From NCBI GenBank assembly GCA_025359945.1, contig JANYDD010000016.1, positions 1 through 33,039 of the forward strand: a stretch of 33,039 bases of DNA, written 5' to 3'. A program made the translations under genes and the position numbers. The notes beneath the pieces are model-generated. The model did not search any database. It was not told where the DNA came from and saw only the letters and a program-made list of their open reading frames with translations. Every line of letters starts with the position of its first letter. Position 1 is the first letter of the stretch. This stretch comes from Bdellovibrio sp. (lineage in GTDB: Bacteria > Bdellovibrionota > Bdellovibrionia > Bdellovibrionales > Bdellovibrionaceae). This document shows, one piece after another, positions 1 through 9,714 of this stretch.

Positions 1-74
1 ACCGCTTTTACAGCGCGTACTCTCATATCTTCTAGGGTTTGATGGTCTAATTTTCTGGCGTCAGTTTTTTTCAT
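1..74 (-). CDS. IS630 family transposase, N-terminal fragment (cut by window edge)
   Basis: Read on the minus strand from the ATG at 74-72, the frame gives MKKTDARKLDHQTLEDMRVR followed by AVKAV. This resembles the start of IS630-type transposases, where the residues lead into a helix-turn-helix DNA-binding domain. The DDE catalytic part is beyond the window. It differs from the copy at the right end at one residue (Ala6 here, Gly6 there). The family call rests on a short N-terminal stretch and on the TA at the element boundary. Confidence 0.7.
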   Translation of the reverse strand, partial: MKKTDARKLDHQTLEDMRVRAVKA

Positions 75-92
75 AACCAATTAAAACATATC

Positions 93-2321
<2,229 letters not shown>

Positions 2322-2335
2322 ACTTGGGGTCCAAT

Positions 2336-2761
2336 GTGGATATTTTTACAGCTGCCAGAATTGGGGATACTGTTGCGATTCGACGGATAGTCGAATCCGG
2401 ATTTTCTGTAAACAGCAAAAACGAAAAAGGGCATTCTGCATTGATGCTGGCAAGTTACTACGGCCACTTCGAAGCGACTCAACTTCTTCTTCACTTTGGT
2501 GCAGATGTAAATAGTGTCGACGACAGTTCAAATTCAATTTTAATGGGCGTAGTTTTTAAAGGGCACGCAGCCATTTTCGAGTTGCTTGCGCAGGCGGGTG
2601 CCGATCTAGACCAAATCAATAAAAAAAAGCAAACGGCGATGGATTTCGCCGTGATGTTTGGCCGCAGAAGTTTAATTTTTCGAATTAATCAGCTTCAAAA
2701 CTCATCTCGATCTGACGGAAAATTCGAACAAATAAAAACTTGGGCGCAGAATTTGGTTTAA
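2336..2761 (+). CDS. ankB: Ankyrin-repeat protein, AnkB-like catalase partner
   Basis: Small protein (141 aa from the GTG at 2336) made of about four ankyrin repeats, with typical phrases such as GHSALMLASYYGH and LLLHFGADVNSVDD. There is no signal peptide. In other bacteria (for example Pseudomonas katB-ankB) an ankyrin gene next to a catalase is needed for full catalase activity, and the position just after katG suggests the same role here. A TTG at 2324 would add four residues, but GGGG at 2326-2329 is well placed for the GTG at 2336, so I prefer that start. It is very probably co-transcribed with katG and so shares the consequences of the upstream IS insertion. Confidence 0.8.
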   Translation: MDIFTAARIGDTVAIRRIVESGFSVNSKNEKGHSALMLASYYGHFEATQLLLHFGADVNSVDDSSNSILMGVVFKGHAAIFELLAQAGADLDQINKKKQTAMDFAVMFGRRSLIFRINQLQNSSRSDGKFEQIKTWAQNLV

Positions 2762-2762
2762 G

Positions 2763-2794
2763 GGCGGCCAAAAAAACTTTTTTTTCGGTCCGCC
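2763..2794. terminator. Imperfect A/T-cored hairpin between convergent genes
   Basis: GGCGG at 2763-2767 pairs with CCGCC at 2790-2794, CC with GG, and the A run (2770-2776) with a T run (2779-2785). It lies in the 40-base space between ankB (+) and a minus-strand remnant. The T run is inside the stem rather than after it, so this is not a textbook intrinsic terminator. Confidence 0.3.
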
Positions 2795-2801
2795 TGTTCG
2801 A

Positions 2802-3266
2802 CTATTCCATTTGGGCAACAGAACTTTTATCTGATTTTTCTGGGACCACCTTCATTTGCTGCAGCAAGAGATCTATTACCTCTTTAAAGATGGGCGCAGC
2901 GTGTTCGCCGCCATGAGGATTGCGATCCCTGGAATTTGTTTGATCAATCACACCGACGTAAACAACAAGCCTAGGATTTTGCACTGGCGCAAAACCCGCA
3001 ATGCCGCGCTGACCAACAAGGTTATCGTGCCGGGGAACTCCCGGCCAATAGGCTGAACTGGTTTTGCCCGCAGGACTGTAAATCGTGCTTTGCGCATTCC
3101 TACAAGTTCCCTTATTAACGACTCCAACCAAAATAGATTTCACCTGATTTGAAGTTTCTGGAGAAATGACTTGCTTTATTTTTTCTCCGGTTGTCGCTGA
3201 ACTTGAAAACTCTATCGGCTTCAGCAATTTTTTTTGAACTCTTTCGATGGAAAGGACGGGATGCAA
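2802..3266 (-). pseudogene. C-terminal fragment of an FtsI/PBP2-type transpeptidase
   Basis: About 154 codons that align by eye with the end of class B penicillin-binding proteins. A 'KQVISPETSNQVKSILVGVV' segment, the beta3 region SPAGKTSSAYWPG, the GFAPVQNPRLVVYV strand and the HGGEHAAPIFKEV helix appear in the normal order. The catalytic SxxK and SxN motifs, the dimerisation domain and the membrane anchor are all absent. The invariant KTG is KTS (Lys68-Thr69-Ser70 of this frame). The only start is a TTG at 3266, with a TGA in frame shortly upstream and no Shine-Dalgarno. It therefore looks like the 3' remnant of a deleted PBP gene. It lies 21 bases after the next upstream gene on the same strand. 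Confidence 0.75.
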
Positions 3267-3287
3267 GTTTTTTTCGGTAGTTCAAAT

Positions 3288-4478
3288 TCAGTGTATGTTC
3301 AGACGGCGTTTTCTGGGGCGCAGATTTAAACTTTCAGATGGATCTATCGGCATTTGGCTTTCAAAGATTTTAATTTGTTTTCTAGCTGCGTCTTTGACCT
3401 TTTCATCGGGAATTTTCTCGCACATTTGCAGCAGATCCACCATCTTCTGCGGATGTGGTTTTGCCATGAGTTCCGGGTGCTCGTATTGGTCCTCTAAAGC
3501 GCGAGAAGAAATTAAAGTTTTAGTCGAATCCTCAAGCCCCTTAAATGCCGGACCAGAGTTTTCAATCATCGAAATTAAAGCCACACGCCGTGCTTGCAAA
3601 GCAGCTTCGTCTAATTTCTGCGCATTTTTCTTATCGACCAGTTGGTTGCAGCTGCCCTTGCCATCTCGAGGCATTCGCCCAGATTTTTCTGTCCCACAAT
3701 GAGCAAATAAGCGTTCGGGCTCGCCTGGTTTTTGATTCAGTTTAATTTCGCATTGTTTACGATTTGATTCCCCAGCTTCAATCAAACCAAAAGCCAATAA
3801 TAGATTGGACTCTTCAATCGGTATCAAACATCGCGCACTTTTCAGATTCTCAAAATCTAAAAACTCAAAACTGTCTTCGCGAAAAAAAAGGTAGAGCCCT
3901 TTACGACCGGCACGGTTAGCGGGGACTGCCACCGGCCCTTTTGGAAAATCAAACAGACTTCCCGTTTTTAAATCCTGAGTGCTGGGGGTCACCTCGGCAA
4001 AAACACCAAGACCAAGGTAACAGTGCTCGTACGCGGTAAGATTTTTTTCTGTCAAAGAGGTGTCACCCAAAAGCTGAGGGTCAAAGGGCGTCCGGCGATA
4101 GGCTTCTTCCACCATTCCAATATCTCCAACGGTCACAGTTTCACCTTGAACGTAATTTGCACTTTGCAGTAAAAGATTTTTTATCTCGGCTTGCTCCGTA
4201 GACTTGATCAAAGCCAGCAAAGTAGATTCGCCCTTATCGGTTTTGAGTTTCTGACCGAGAAATGTCTTCAGCGCATCGATCGATTTTTGAATTTCATTTT
4301 TATCTTGTTGCTCAAAAAGATCAGTTTTTATTTTCCGAACTTGCGTAAAAGCCTGTGCCGTTTTTTTTGTAAGTTCGCTTTCCTCAACCGCTGCTCTTGC
4401 AAAATAGCAAAAAAATATCAGCACGAAAACGAGAATTCTACGCATGAGCGGGCGACAAAAGAAATCAAAAACAGCCAT
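3288..4478 (-). CDS. Secreted protein of unknown function
   Basis: Not recognised. The 396-aa product starts with a charged segment and a hydrophobic stretch (about residues 12-29, MRRILVFVLIFFCYFARA), followed by an alanine-rich site that fits signal peptidase I, so it is probably periplasmic or secreted. The mature part is mixed alpha/beta and carries six cysteines spread through its C-terminal two thirds, compatible with disulfides outside the cytoplasm. The C-terminus is basic (RPRKRRLNIH). The ATG at 4478 is chosen because AAGGAT lies about nine bases upstream. The internal ATG at 4445 would give a cleaner signal peptide but has no Shine-Dalgarno. The gene follows terC after 100 bases and precedes the broken PBP gene. 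Confidence 0.7.
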   Translation of the reverse strand: MAVFDFFCRPLMRRILVFVLIFFCYFARAAVEESELTKKTAQAFTQVRKIKTDLFEQQDKNEIQKSIDALKTFLGQKLKTDKGESTLLALIKSTEQAEIKNLLLQSANYVQGETVTVGDIGMVEEAYRRTPFDPQLLGDTSLTEKNLTAYEHCYLGLGVFAEVTPSTQDLKTGSLFDFPKGPVAVPANRAGRKGLYLFFREDSFEFLDFENLKSARCLIPIEESNLLLAFGLIEAGESNRKQCEIKLNQKPGEPERLFAHCGTEKSGRMPRDGKGSCNQLVDKKNAQKLDEAALQARRVALISMIENSGPAFKGLEDSTKTLISSRALEDQYEHPELMAKPHPQKMVDLLQMCEKIPDEKVKDAARKQIKIFESQMPIDPSESLNLRPRKRRLNIH

Positions 4479-4578
4479 TTGAACTATCCTTAAAAAATCT
4501 ATGGACCTGTCTTTAAGAATACTCCGATTTGACCACGAATCCAGTCTAAGAGATTAGCTAGACTTTTGGCTTTCTCAT

Positions 4579-5550
4579 TTATGTTTTTCTTTTAGCGTGC
4601 AAAATAGAAAATAAAATGGAACTTCCGATCAGACTTGCAATTATCAATAGCGACCAAGTGACCGGAAAGTGACCTCCGAAAAGTTCGTTGAGATGCACCA
4701 TCTTGGCTCCTACAAACACAAGCACGGCGGCCAATCCGTACTTAATATACGCAAACTGGTCCATCACATGGGCCAGCATAAAGTATAGCGACCGTAGCCC
4801 CAGTATGGCGAAAATATTACTGGTAAAAACGATAAGAGGCTCTTTTGTGATTGAAAAAATCGCCGGTACCGAATCAATCGCAAAAATGATATCCGTCAGT
4901 TCAATAAAAACCAAACTTAAGAAAAGCGGGGTGACAAACAAAAGTCCGTTTTTTCTTACGAAAAACTTTTGACCCTCGATCTCGGGATGAATGCGAAAAA
5001 CCTTACGCATCTGCTTTACCAAAAAATTATTTTCTAAATTTTGTGTTTCAGTTCCGGCAAAAAACATTTTTAAGCCGGTCAAAATCAGCAAACCGCCGAA
5101 GAAAATAACCGCCGCTTTGTATTGCATCAACACAGAACCCAGCGCGATGAACCCGCCTCGAAAAAGTAAGGCGCCTAAAATTCCCCAAAACAAAACGCGA
5201 TGCTGATAAATTCGAGGAATTCCAAAGTACGAAAAGACAACGGCAAAGATAAAAATATTATCAATGGCTAAAGTTTTCTCGATCACGAAACCGGTCAAAT
5301 ATTCCAACGCTAGCTGTTTCGGAAGCCCGGGCTCGGAAGCGCCAAATTTATCCTGTCCGTAAATGTAAAACAAATAATTGAAAATCAGCGATAATGATAT
5401 CCAGACCACCGTCCATCGAGCGGACTCTTTAATAGAAACTTCGTGCGCTGTCCGATGAAATACGCCAAGATCCAGCGCCAAAAGCGCTAATATAAACCCA
5501 GAAAAAATTAAATAAAAATACCAGTATTCGGACCAAGGAAAATAAACCAA
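4579..5550 (-). CDS. TerC/Alx family integral membrane protein
   Basis: 323-aa polytopic protein with about nine hydrophobic segments and the family's conserved acidic membrane motifs: EKTLAIDNIFIFAVV near residue 90 and ELTDIIFAIDSVPAIF near residue 225. Known members (Alx, TerC, YkoY) are linked to manganese export, metal loading of exported proteins, or tellurite resistance; the substrate here cannot be told from sequence. The start is a TTG at 5550, supported by a strong GGAGG six bases upstream. It lies 45 bases downstream of rlmN on the same strand, so the two are probably co-transcribed. No metal riboswitch fits in so short a gap. Confidence 0.9.
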   Translation of the reverse strand: MVYFPWSEYWYFYLIFSGFILALLALDLGVFHRTAHEVSIKESARWTVVWISLSLIFNYLFYIYGQDKFGASEPGLPKQLALEYLTGFVIEKTLAIDNIFIFAVVFSYFGIPRIYQHRVLFWGILGALLFRGGFIALGSVLMQYKAAVIFFGGLLILTGLKMFFAGTETQNLENNFLVKQMRKVFRIHPEIEGQKFFVRKNGLLFVTPLFLSLVFIELTDIIFAIDSVPAIFSITKEPLIVFTSNIFAILGLRSLYFMLAHVMDQFAYIKYGLAAVLVFVGAKMVHLNELFGGHFPVTWSLLIIASLIGSSILFSILHAKRKT

Positions 5551-5595
5551 TGGAAACCTCCGTGTGATTTATTTTGGCCAACGACTAGAAAAGTT

Positions 5596-6702
5596 TCAAG
5601 AAGAGAGATCGGGATTTTCAAAAAATCTTTTATGAAGACCCCCGATGCGAGAGTTTGAGGTGTCCATTTCGATGGGTTTATTTTCAATTTCACTGGTCAG
5701 CTGCCCGCAGGCTGCATAAATATCCCGACCCATTGTTCGACGAAGCAAAACGTGCGCGCCCAATCGGATCAATTCGCTGTGAAATTTTTCAACCTGCTGA
5801 TCGGTGGGTCGTTGGTATTCGCTACCTGGATGCTCGTTGAATGGAATGATATTAATTTTGCAAGGCACACGGCGAACTAAACGCACCAACTCTCGGGCGT
5901 GCTCAAGGTGATCGGTCACACCTTTCAATAAAACGTATTCGAAAGTAATTTTATCTCTTGAGGCTCGGTAGTGGTCTTCGCAAGCTTTCAACAAATCTTT
6001 CAAGGGAAACTTTTTGTTGATCGGCATGATTTGATTTCTGATTTCATCATTGGGCGCATTTAATGATACCGCCAGGCGAACTCCTGCCTGGGCCACCAAC
6101 GGAATTTCTGGAACAAGACCCGAAGTTGAAACGGTGACTTTTCGTTTCGAAAACTGTCGGCCGAAGGGTGAGTGAAGAATCTCGACACTTTTAAAAACAG
6201 CATCCGGGTTGTCCAAAGGTTCGCCCATACCCATAAAAACAATATTGGTTAATCGCAAAGGGGCGATGGCTTCTTCGACTTTTAAAAACTGACCTACAAT
6301 TTCGCTGGCATCCAATCGCTGTTTTAATTTTTGCTTCCCAGTAAAACAAAAATCGCAGGCCATATTGCAGCCCACTTCAGATGACACACAAAGGGTCAGG
6401 CGATCGTCTGATGGTATCACCACGGCTTCAACGGTTTTCCCACTGGCCAAAGAAAATAAAAATTTTTGAGTGCCATCTCGGCTGATCAAATGAGTTTTAA
6501 TTTCGGGAAGGTGAAAATGAAATTTCTTTTTAAGTTCTTCACGAAAATCTTTTGAAAGATTTGTCATTTGGTCAAAATCAGTTATTTTTTTCTCGAAGAC
6601 CCATTTGTAAAGCTGTTCGGATCGAAATTTTTCTTTTCCAAAACGCGCTAAATTTTGATGAAGGTCCTGCAAAGTAAAATTAAAAAAATTCTCTGTCTTC
6701 AT
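5596..6702 (-). CDS. rlmN: Dual-specificity RNA methyltransferase RlmN
   Basis: Radical SAM enzyme that methylates C2 of adenosine 2503 in 23S rRNA and of adenosine 37 in some tRNAs. The 368-aa length is normal. The Fe-S cluster motif CNMACDFC (Cys112, Cys116, Cys119) and the SAM-side motif GMGEPLDN (about 158-165) are present. The C-terminal acceptor cysteine, Cys332 in GRDIYAACGQL, is also present. The N-terminal accessory domain (MKTENFFNFTLQDL) is typical, which supports the ATG at 6702. It lies between hldA (52 bases upstream) and terC in a run of minus-strand genes. Confidence 0.96.
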   Translation of the reverse strand: MKTENFFNFTLQDLHQNLARFGKEKFRSEQLYKWVFEKKITDFDQMTNLSKDFREELKKKFHFHLPEIKTHLISRDGTQKFLFSLASGKTVEAVVIPSDDRLTLCVSSEVGCNMACDFCFTGKQKLKQRLDASEIVGQFLKVEEAIAPLRLTNIVFMGMGEPLDNPDAVFKSVEILHSPFGRQFSKRKVTVSTSGLVPEIPLVAQAGVRLAVSLNAPNDEIRNQIMPINKKFPLKDLLKACEDHYRASRDKITFEYVLLKGVTDHLEHARELVRLVRRVPCKINIIPFNEHPGSEYQRPTDQQVEKFHSELIRLGAHVLLRRTMGRDIYAACGQLTSEIENKPIEMDTSNSRIGGLHKRFFENPDLSS

Positions 6703-6754
6703 AAACCGGATCTATACCCCAAGGACTAAACTTTTACCAACTTTCAAACGCCCG

Positions 6755-7753
6755 CTAAAGACTTTCTATGTACTGCAAAAGCTTATCTTGCGGACAATCC
6801 ACACAACCGACCTGCCCCACCACGTAGCCGGCCGCATAGTTGGCGATCTGGCAGGCCTCTTGAATAGTCAGGCCCGACGCCATTCCTAAGGTTAAAGCGG
6901 CGATAACTGTGTCACCAGCTCCGGTCACGTCATACACTTCTCGGGCTGAAGTAGGAATTTTAAAGCTTTTCCCGCCCGAAAACACGGTCATCCCCTCTTT
7001 GCCTTGAGTAATTACTAAAAACTGGCTTTCAGTTTGTTGAATCAAGTTTTCGCTGACTTCGCGAAGAATTTGCTCCCGGGATTTTTCGGAATGATTAGCT
7101 TGGCCCGCAAGCACCCCCGCTAAAACCAAAGATTCGTCGAAATTGGGTTTAAAAAGAAAACAGCCTTTGTAAAACAAAGCTTTTTGTTTTCGCGACGGAT
7201 CTACAAAAACCGATTTTTTGTACTGGCTGCAGATTCTCATCAATTCGGGTAAAATCTGCTCGGTGACCACGCCTTTCGCGTAGTCCTCGACGATAACGGC
7301 ATCGACCTGCGGAACCAAGGTTGCCAAATGGCCCAGCAATTTTTTCTGAGAACTTTCGGACAGTGTGACCTGAGTCTCGTAGTCGATTCGGACTAGGTGG
7401 TGATGCTGAGCCATCACCCTGGATTTTTTAATGGTTGGGCGATCGCTGTCTTCGACTAAATAATCAGTAGCTACGTTTTTGGATTCGCATATCTTACGAA
7501 AGGTTTGCTGATCGCGATCGCGACCCACGACAGAAACCAAATACGGAATCCCCTTCAGGCTTGAAATATTCTGAGCCACATTCCCTGCCAAGCCCAAACG
7601 AAAATCTTCCTGAAAAACTTCAAGGATAGGAACCGGAGCCTCGGGAGAAATGCGTTTCACTTCGCCCTGAATGTATTCATCCAAACCGACGTCACCGAAA
7701 ACTAAGATTTTTTTCCCCTCAAACGCGGCCAGCTTTTCTTCGATTTGTTTCAT
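6755..7753 (-). CDS. hldA: D-glycero-beta-D-manno-heptose-7-phosphate kinase
   Basis: PfkB/ribokinase-fold kinase (332 aa) that phosphorylates heptose 7-phosphate at C1, an early step in making ADP-heptose for the LPS inner core. The N-terminal part has KILVFGDVGLDEYIQGEVKR and the glycine-rich RLGLAGNVAQN segment typical of RfaE1/HldA. The C-terminal anion-hole and catalytic motif is TGAGDT, with the base Asp281. The adenylyltransferase domain found in fused HldE proteins is missing, so a separate hldC/rfaE2-type gene is expected elsewhere. The ATG at 7753 follows the hydrolase stop by 10 bases and sits next to a 14-bp tandem duplication. Confidence 0.92.
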   Translation of the reverse strand: MKQIEEKLAAFEGKKILVFGDVGLDEYIQGEVKRISPEAPVPILEVFQEDFRLGLAGNVAQNISSLKGIPYLVSVVGRDRDQQTFRKICESKNVATDYLVEDSDRPTIKKSRVMAQHHHLVRIDYETQVTLSESSQKKLLGHLATLVPQVDAVIVEDYAKGVVTEQILPELMRICSQYKKSVFVDPSRKQKALFYKGCFLFKPNFDESLVLAGVLAGQANHSEKSREQILREVSENLIQQTESQFLVITQGKEGMTVFSGGKSFKIPTSAREVYDVTGAGDTVIAALTLGMASGLTIQEACQIANYAAGYVVGQVGCVDCPQDKLLQYIESL

Positions 7754-7757
7754 ACGG

Positions 7758-7785
7758 TCTCTTTCATTGGGTCTCTTTCATTGGG
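7758..7785. repeat. 14-bp tandem duplication at the hydrolase-hldA junction
   Basis: Two perfect copies of TCTCTTTCATTGGG (plus strand) at 7758-7771 and 7772-7785. The first contains the hydrolase stop codon (TGA, read on the minus strand at 7766-7764). Both copies carry the AAAGAGA stretch that can serve as the hldA Shine-Dalgarno sequence. Confidence 0.9.
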
Positions 7786-9440
7786 CGCACAGCCTGGGGT
7801 GCGCGCAGTAGAAGTTTGCCATCCTTAATTTGCGGACGCCACAGAAAATTTAATCTTTGCAACAGGGCCTTCGATGAAACTTGCGGCGGTAGCGCCAATT
7901 TCGTCAACGGAATGGACCAGCTTTGTTTTTTTGGAAAAAGCTGCGGCAGCCACAGAAAACGTGGCTGACTAAAGGTAAGCCGCACAGATTCTTGTTTAGA
8001 TCCGGGTGCATTTTGCATATTCCAAACTACTGACCAATCTTCTTCGAAGGCGAATTTTTCTTGGTCGAGCTCAAAAACCATTTCATCCAAGGCGACTTTT
8101 GTTGGCTCCAAAAAATTTTGCCACAACGGGCTTAGAGACAGCCACTGATAGGCGCCGGGCAAGCTGCAGTGCACGCCCTGATTTAAAAGCATAAACCGCG
8201 CTTGTGTAGCTGTTGTTAAGATTTTTCCAGTATTTAAATCGAAGGGGACAATGGGATCTTGAATCGTAGAAACTACCAGCAGCGGAGTTTGGATTTTAGG
8301 AACTATGGGTAAAAAATCATGCAGCTTCCAAAAATCTAGCGCAGCAGTCTCTTTCATTTCTTTGGGAAAATTTAAATGCGCTTTTTGGATTCTTTGCGCC
8401 CAGTTTTTGTGCTCGAGGCTTTCAAAAAGTGCGGCCAAGGGGCGTTCGCCGTTCAGTTGTGGATAGCGTTTTTCTAAACCATTCCATCTGAATCGCGACC
8501 ACTCGTTCAAACTCCATTCGGCCAAATGGCTTTGCACGTGCCAATCCATCGACCGCCTAAGATCGATCAAAGGACAGAAAGCCATCGACCGCGCGATCAC
8601 TTTTTTTCCACCGACAGGATTGAGGTCACTTAACCTAGAACCCAGAAAAACACCCTGCCCACCCATACTGATCCCAGCTAAAATCACTTCTGAAAACATT
8701 TTTGAAATGTTTTGCTTTTTGTCCGTAAGCAATTTCGCGATTTGATAGTTTTGAATTCCCTCTTCAACTCCGGCCAAAGAAAAACTAGCATTGCGCCCGA
8801 TAGCTTCTTGGCTAGTCGAGCTTTCCAACACCAGAACGTTAAAATTCATTTGCTCGAAAAATTGCAAAAGCAAAAAACGCTCGGGCAAGAACTCCGTGGA
8901 GTTAGAAAAAATTCCCAGTCGCAAAATCACCAAGGGCCTGTGCACTTTAGAATTTTGCAAAACCAAAAAACCTTTGGTCTGAACGCCATCAGGAAGATGA
9001 AGCACAACATGTTTTCCCGATGGATAATGATCGACATCTAGCCGCAACATCATCGTCCGATAAAAACTAGCAAAACTAGAAACAAGCGGCAGGCGAGCAC
9101 GTTGAAATTTAGTTTCACAATCGGCCAAAATCGAAGAGTATGGATCGGCCTTCGCGAACTGCCCAGCCAAATAGTCGTAGTCAAGACAGCGGGACAAGGT
9201 GCCATCGAAAACCGCTTCGGGAATATACTTTAAACTTTCAATCTCAATAAGTTTCGCCCAAAATGGATACCTGGCAGTACGCGCCCCATCACTCTGCGAA
9301 TTTTCCAAAACCTGCAGCTCGGGCGAACCGATCGAGTCGAAGTCGATGGGACTAGCCTGTGCAAAAGAAATAAGAGCGACGGCCAGAAAAAAGTTACCGA
9401 TTGACCGAGTAGTGAGAATCTTTGAGGTCTTGGGTCGCAA
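7764..9440 (-). CDS. Exported alpha/beta hydrolase, function unknown
   Basis: 558-aa protein with an N-terminal signal peptide (hydrophobic residues about 15-29, ending ISFAQAS). The alpha/beta-hydrolase core shows a nucleophile elbow GISMGG (Ser258), a likely acid Asp395 in STIQDPIVPF and a likely base His424 in NQGVHCSLPGA, in the canonical order. A C-terminal extension of about 110 residues follows. Substrate unknown; a periplasmic esterase, lipase or acyltransferase is possible. The only usable start is a TTG at 9440, with AGGA rather far upstream (about 13-16 bases); an in-frame TAG blocks anything earlier. It is the first gene of a minus-strand run leading to hldA and rlmN, but a role in envelope synthesis is only inferred from that position. 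Confidence 0.8.
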   Translation of the reverse strand: MRPKTSKILTTRSIGNFFLAVALISFAQASPIDFDSIGSPELQVLENSQSDGARTARYPFWAKLIEIESLKYIPEAVFDGTLSRCLDYDYLAGQFAKADPYSSILADCETKFQRARLPLVSSFASFYRTMMLRLDVDHYPSGKHVVLHLPDGVQTKGFLVLQNSKVHRPLVILRLGIFSNSTEFLPERFLLLQFFEQMNFNVLVLESSTSQEAIGRNASFSLAGVEEGIQNYQIAKLLTDKKQNISKMFSEVILAGISMGGQGVFLGSRLSDLNPVGGKKVIARSMAFCPLIDLRRSMDWHVQSHLAEWSLNEWSRFRWNGLEKRYPQLNGERPLAALFESLEHKNWAQRIQKAHLNFPKEMKETAALDFWKLHDFLPIVPKIQTPLLVVSTIQDPIVPFDLNTGKILTTATQARFMLLNQGVHCSLPGAYQWLSLSPLWQNFLEPTKVALDEMVFELDQEKFAFEEDWSVVWNMQNAPGSKQESVRLTFSQPRFLWLPQLFPKKQSWSIPLTKLALPPQVSSKALLQRLNFLWRPQIKDGKLLLRAPQAVRPMKETQ

Positions 9441-9658
9441 GTTTTCAGAGTCCTTTCCTGAACACTAGATCTAACTCGAACGAGTCGACTTTTCAAACTA
9501 ACAAGTTTTTTGAAGATGATCTCATCGGCACAAAGGAAGTGATCGAGATTTCTTCACTTTTGCGGAAATGGCTTGGTCCGCAAACAGGTGACAGATCCCA
9601 TCCGAATTATTAGTCAACATGGCCTCACCCCAAATGACGGTACCCAATTTGTCTTCTT

Positions 9659-9686
9659 TTGAGTCACTGGACGTTTGTCCTAAAGA
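9659..9686 (+). promoter_or_regulatory. Weak candidate promoter for the phage-fibre-like lipoprotein
   Basis: TTGAGT (9659-9664), a 16-base spacer and TAAAGA (9681-9686) lie 28 bases before the ATG at 9715, in the 274-base region between two divergent genes. The -10 match is poor. No clear Shine-Dalgarno precedes the ATG. Confidence 0.25.
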
Positions 9687-9714
9687 TTTACGTTAAAAAG
9701 CCGATCAGTTCGAT

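Noticed and set aside
2324-2335. TTG start for the ankyrin protein
   Set aside because: No ribosome site precedes it, whereas GGGG is correctly placed for the GTG at 2336.
5551-5595. yybP-ykoY manganese riboswitch before the TerC-family gene
   Set aside because: Only 45 bases separate it from rlmN on the same strand, too short for this riboswitch, and no matching motif is present.
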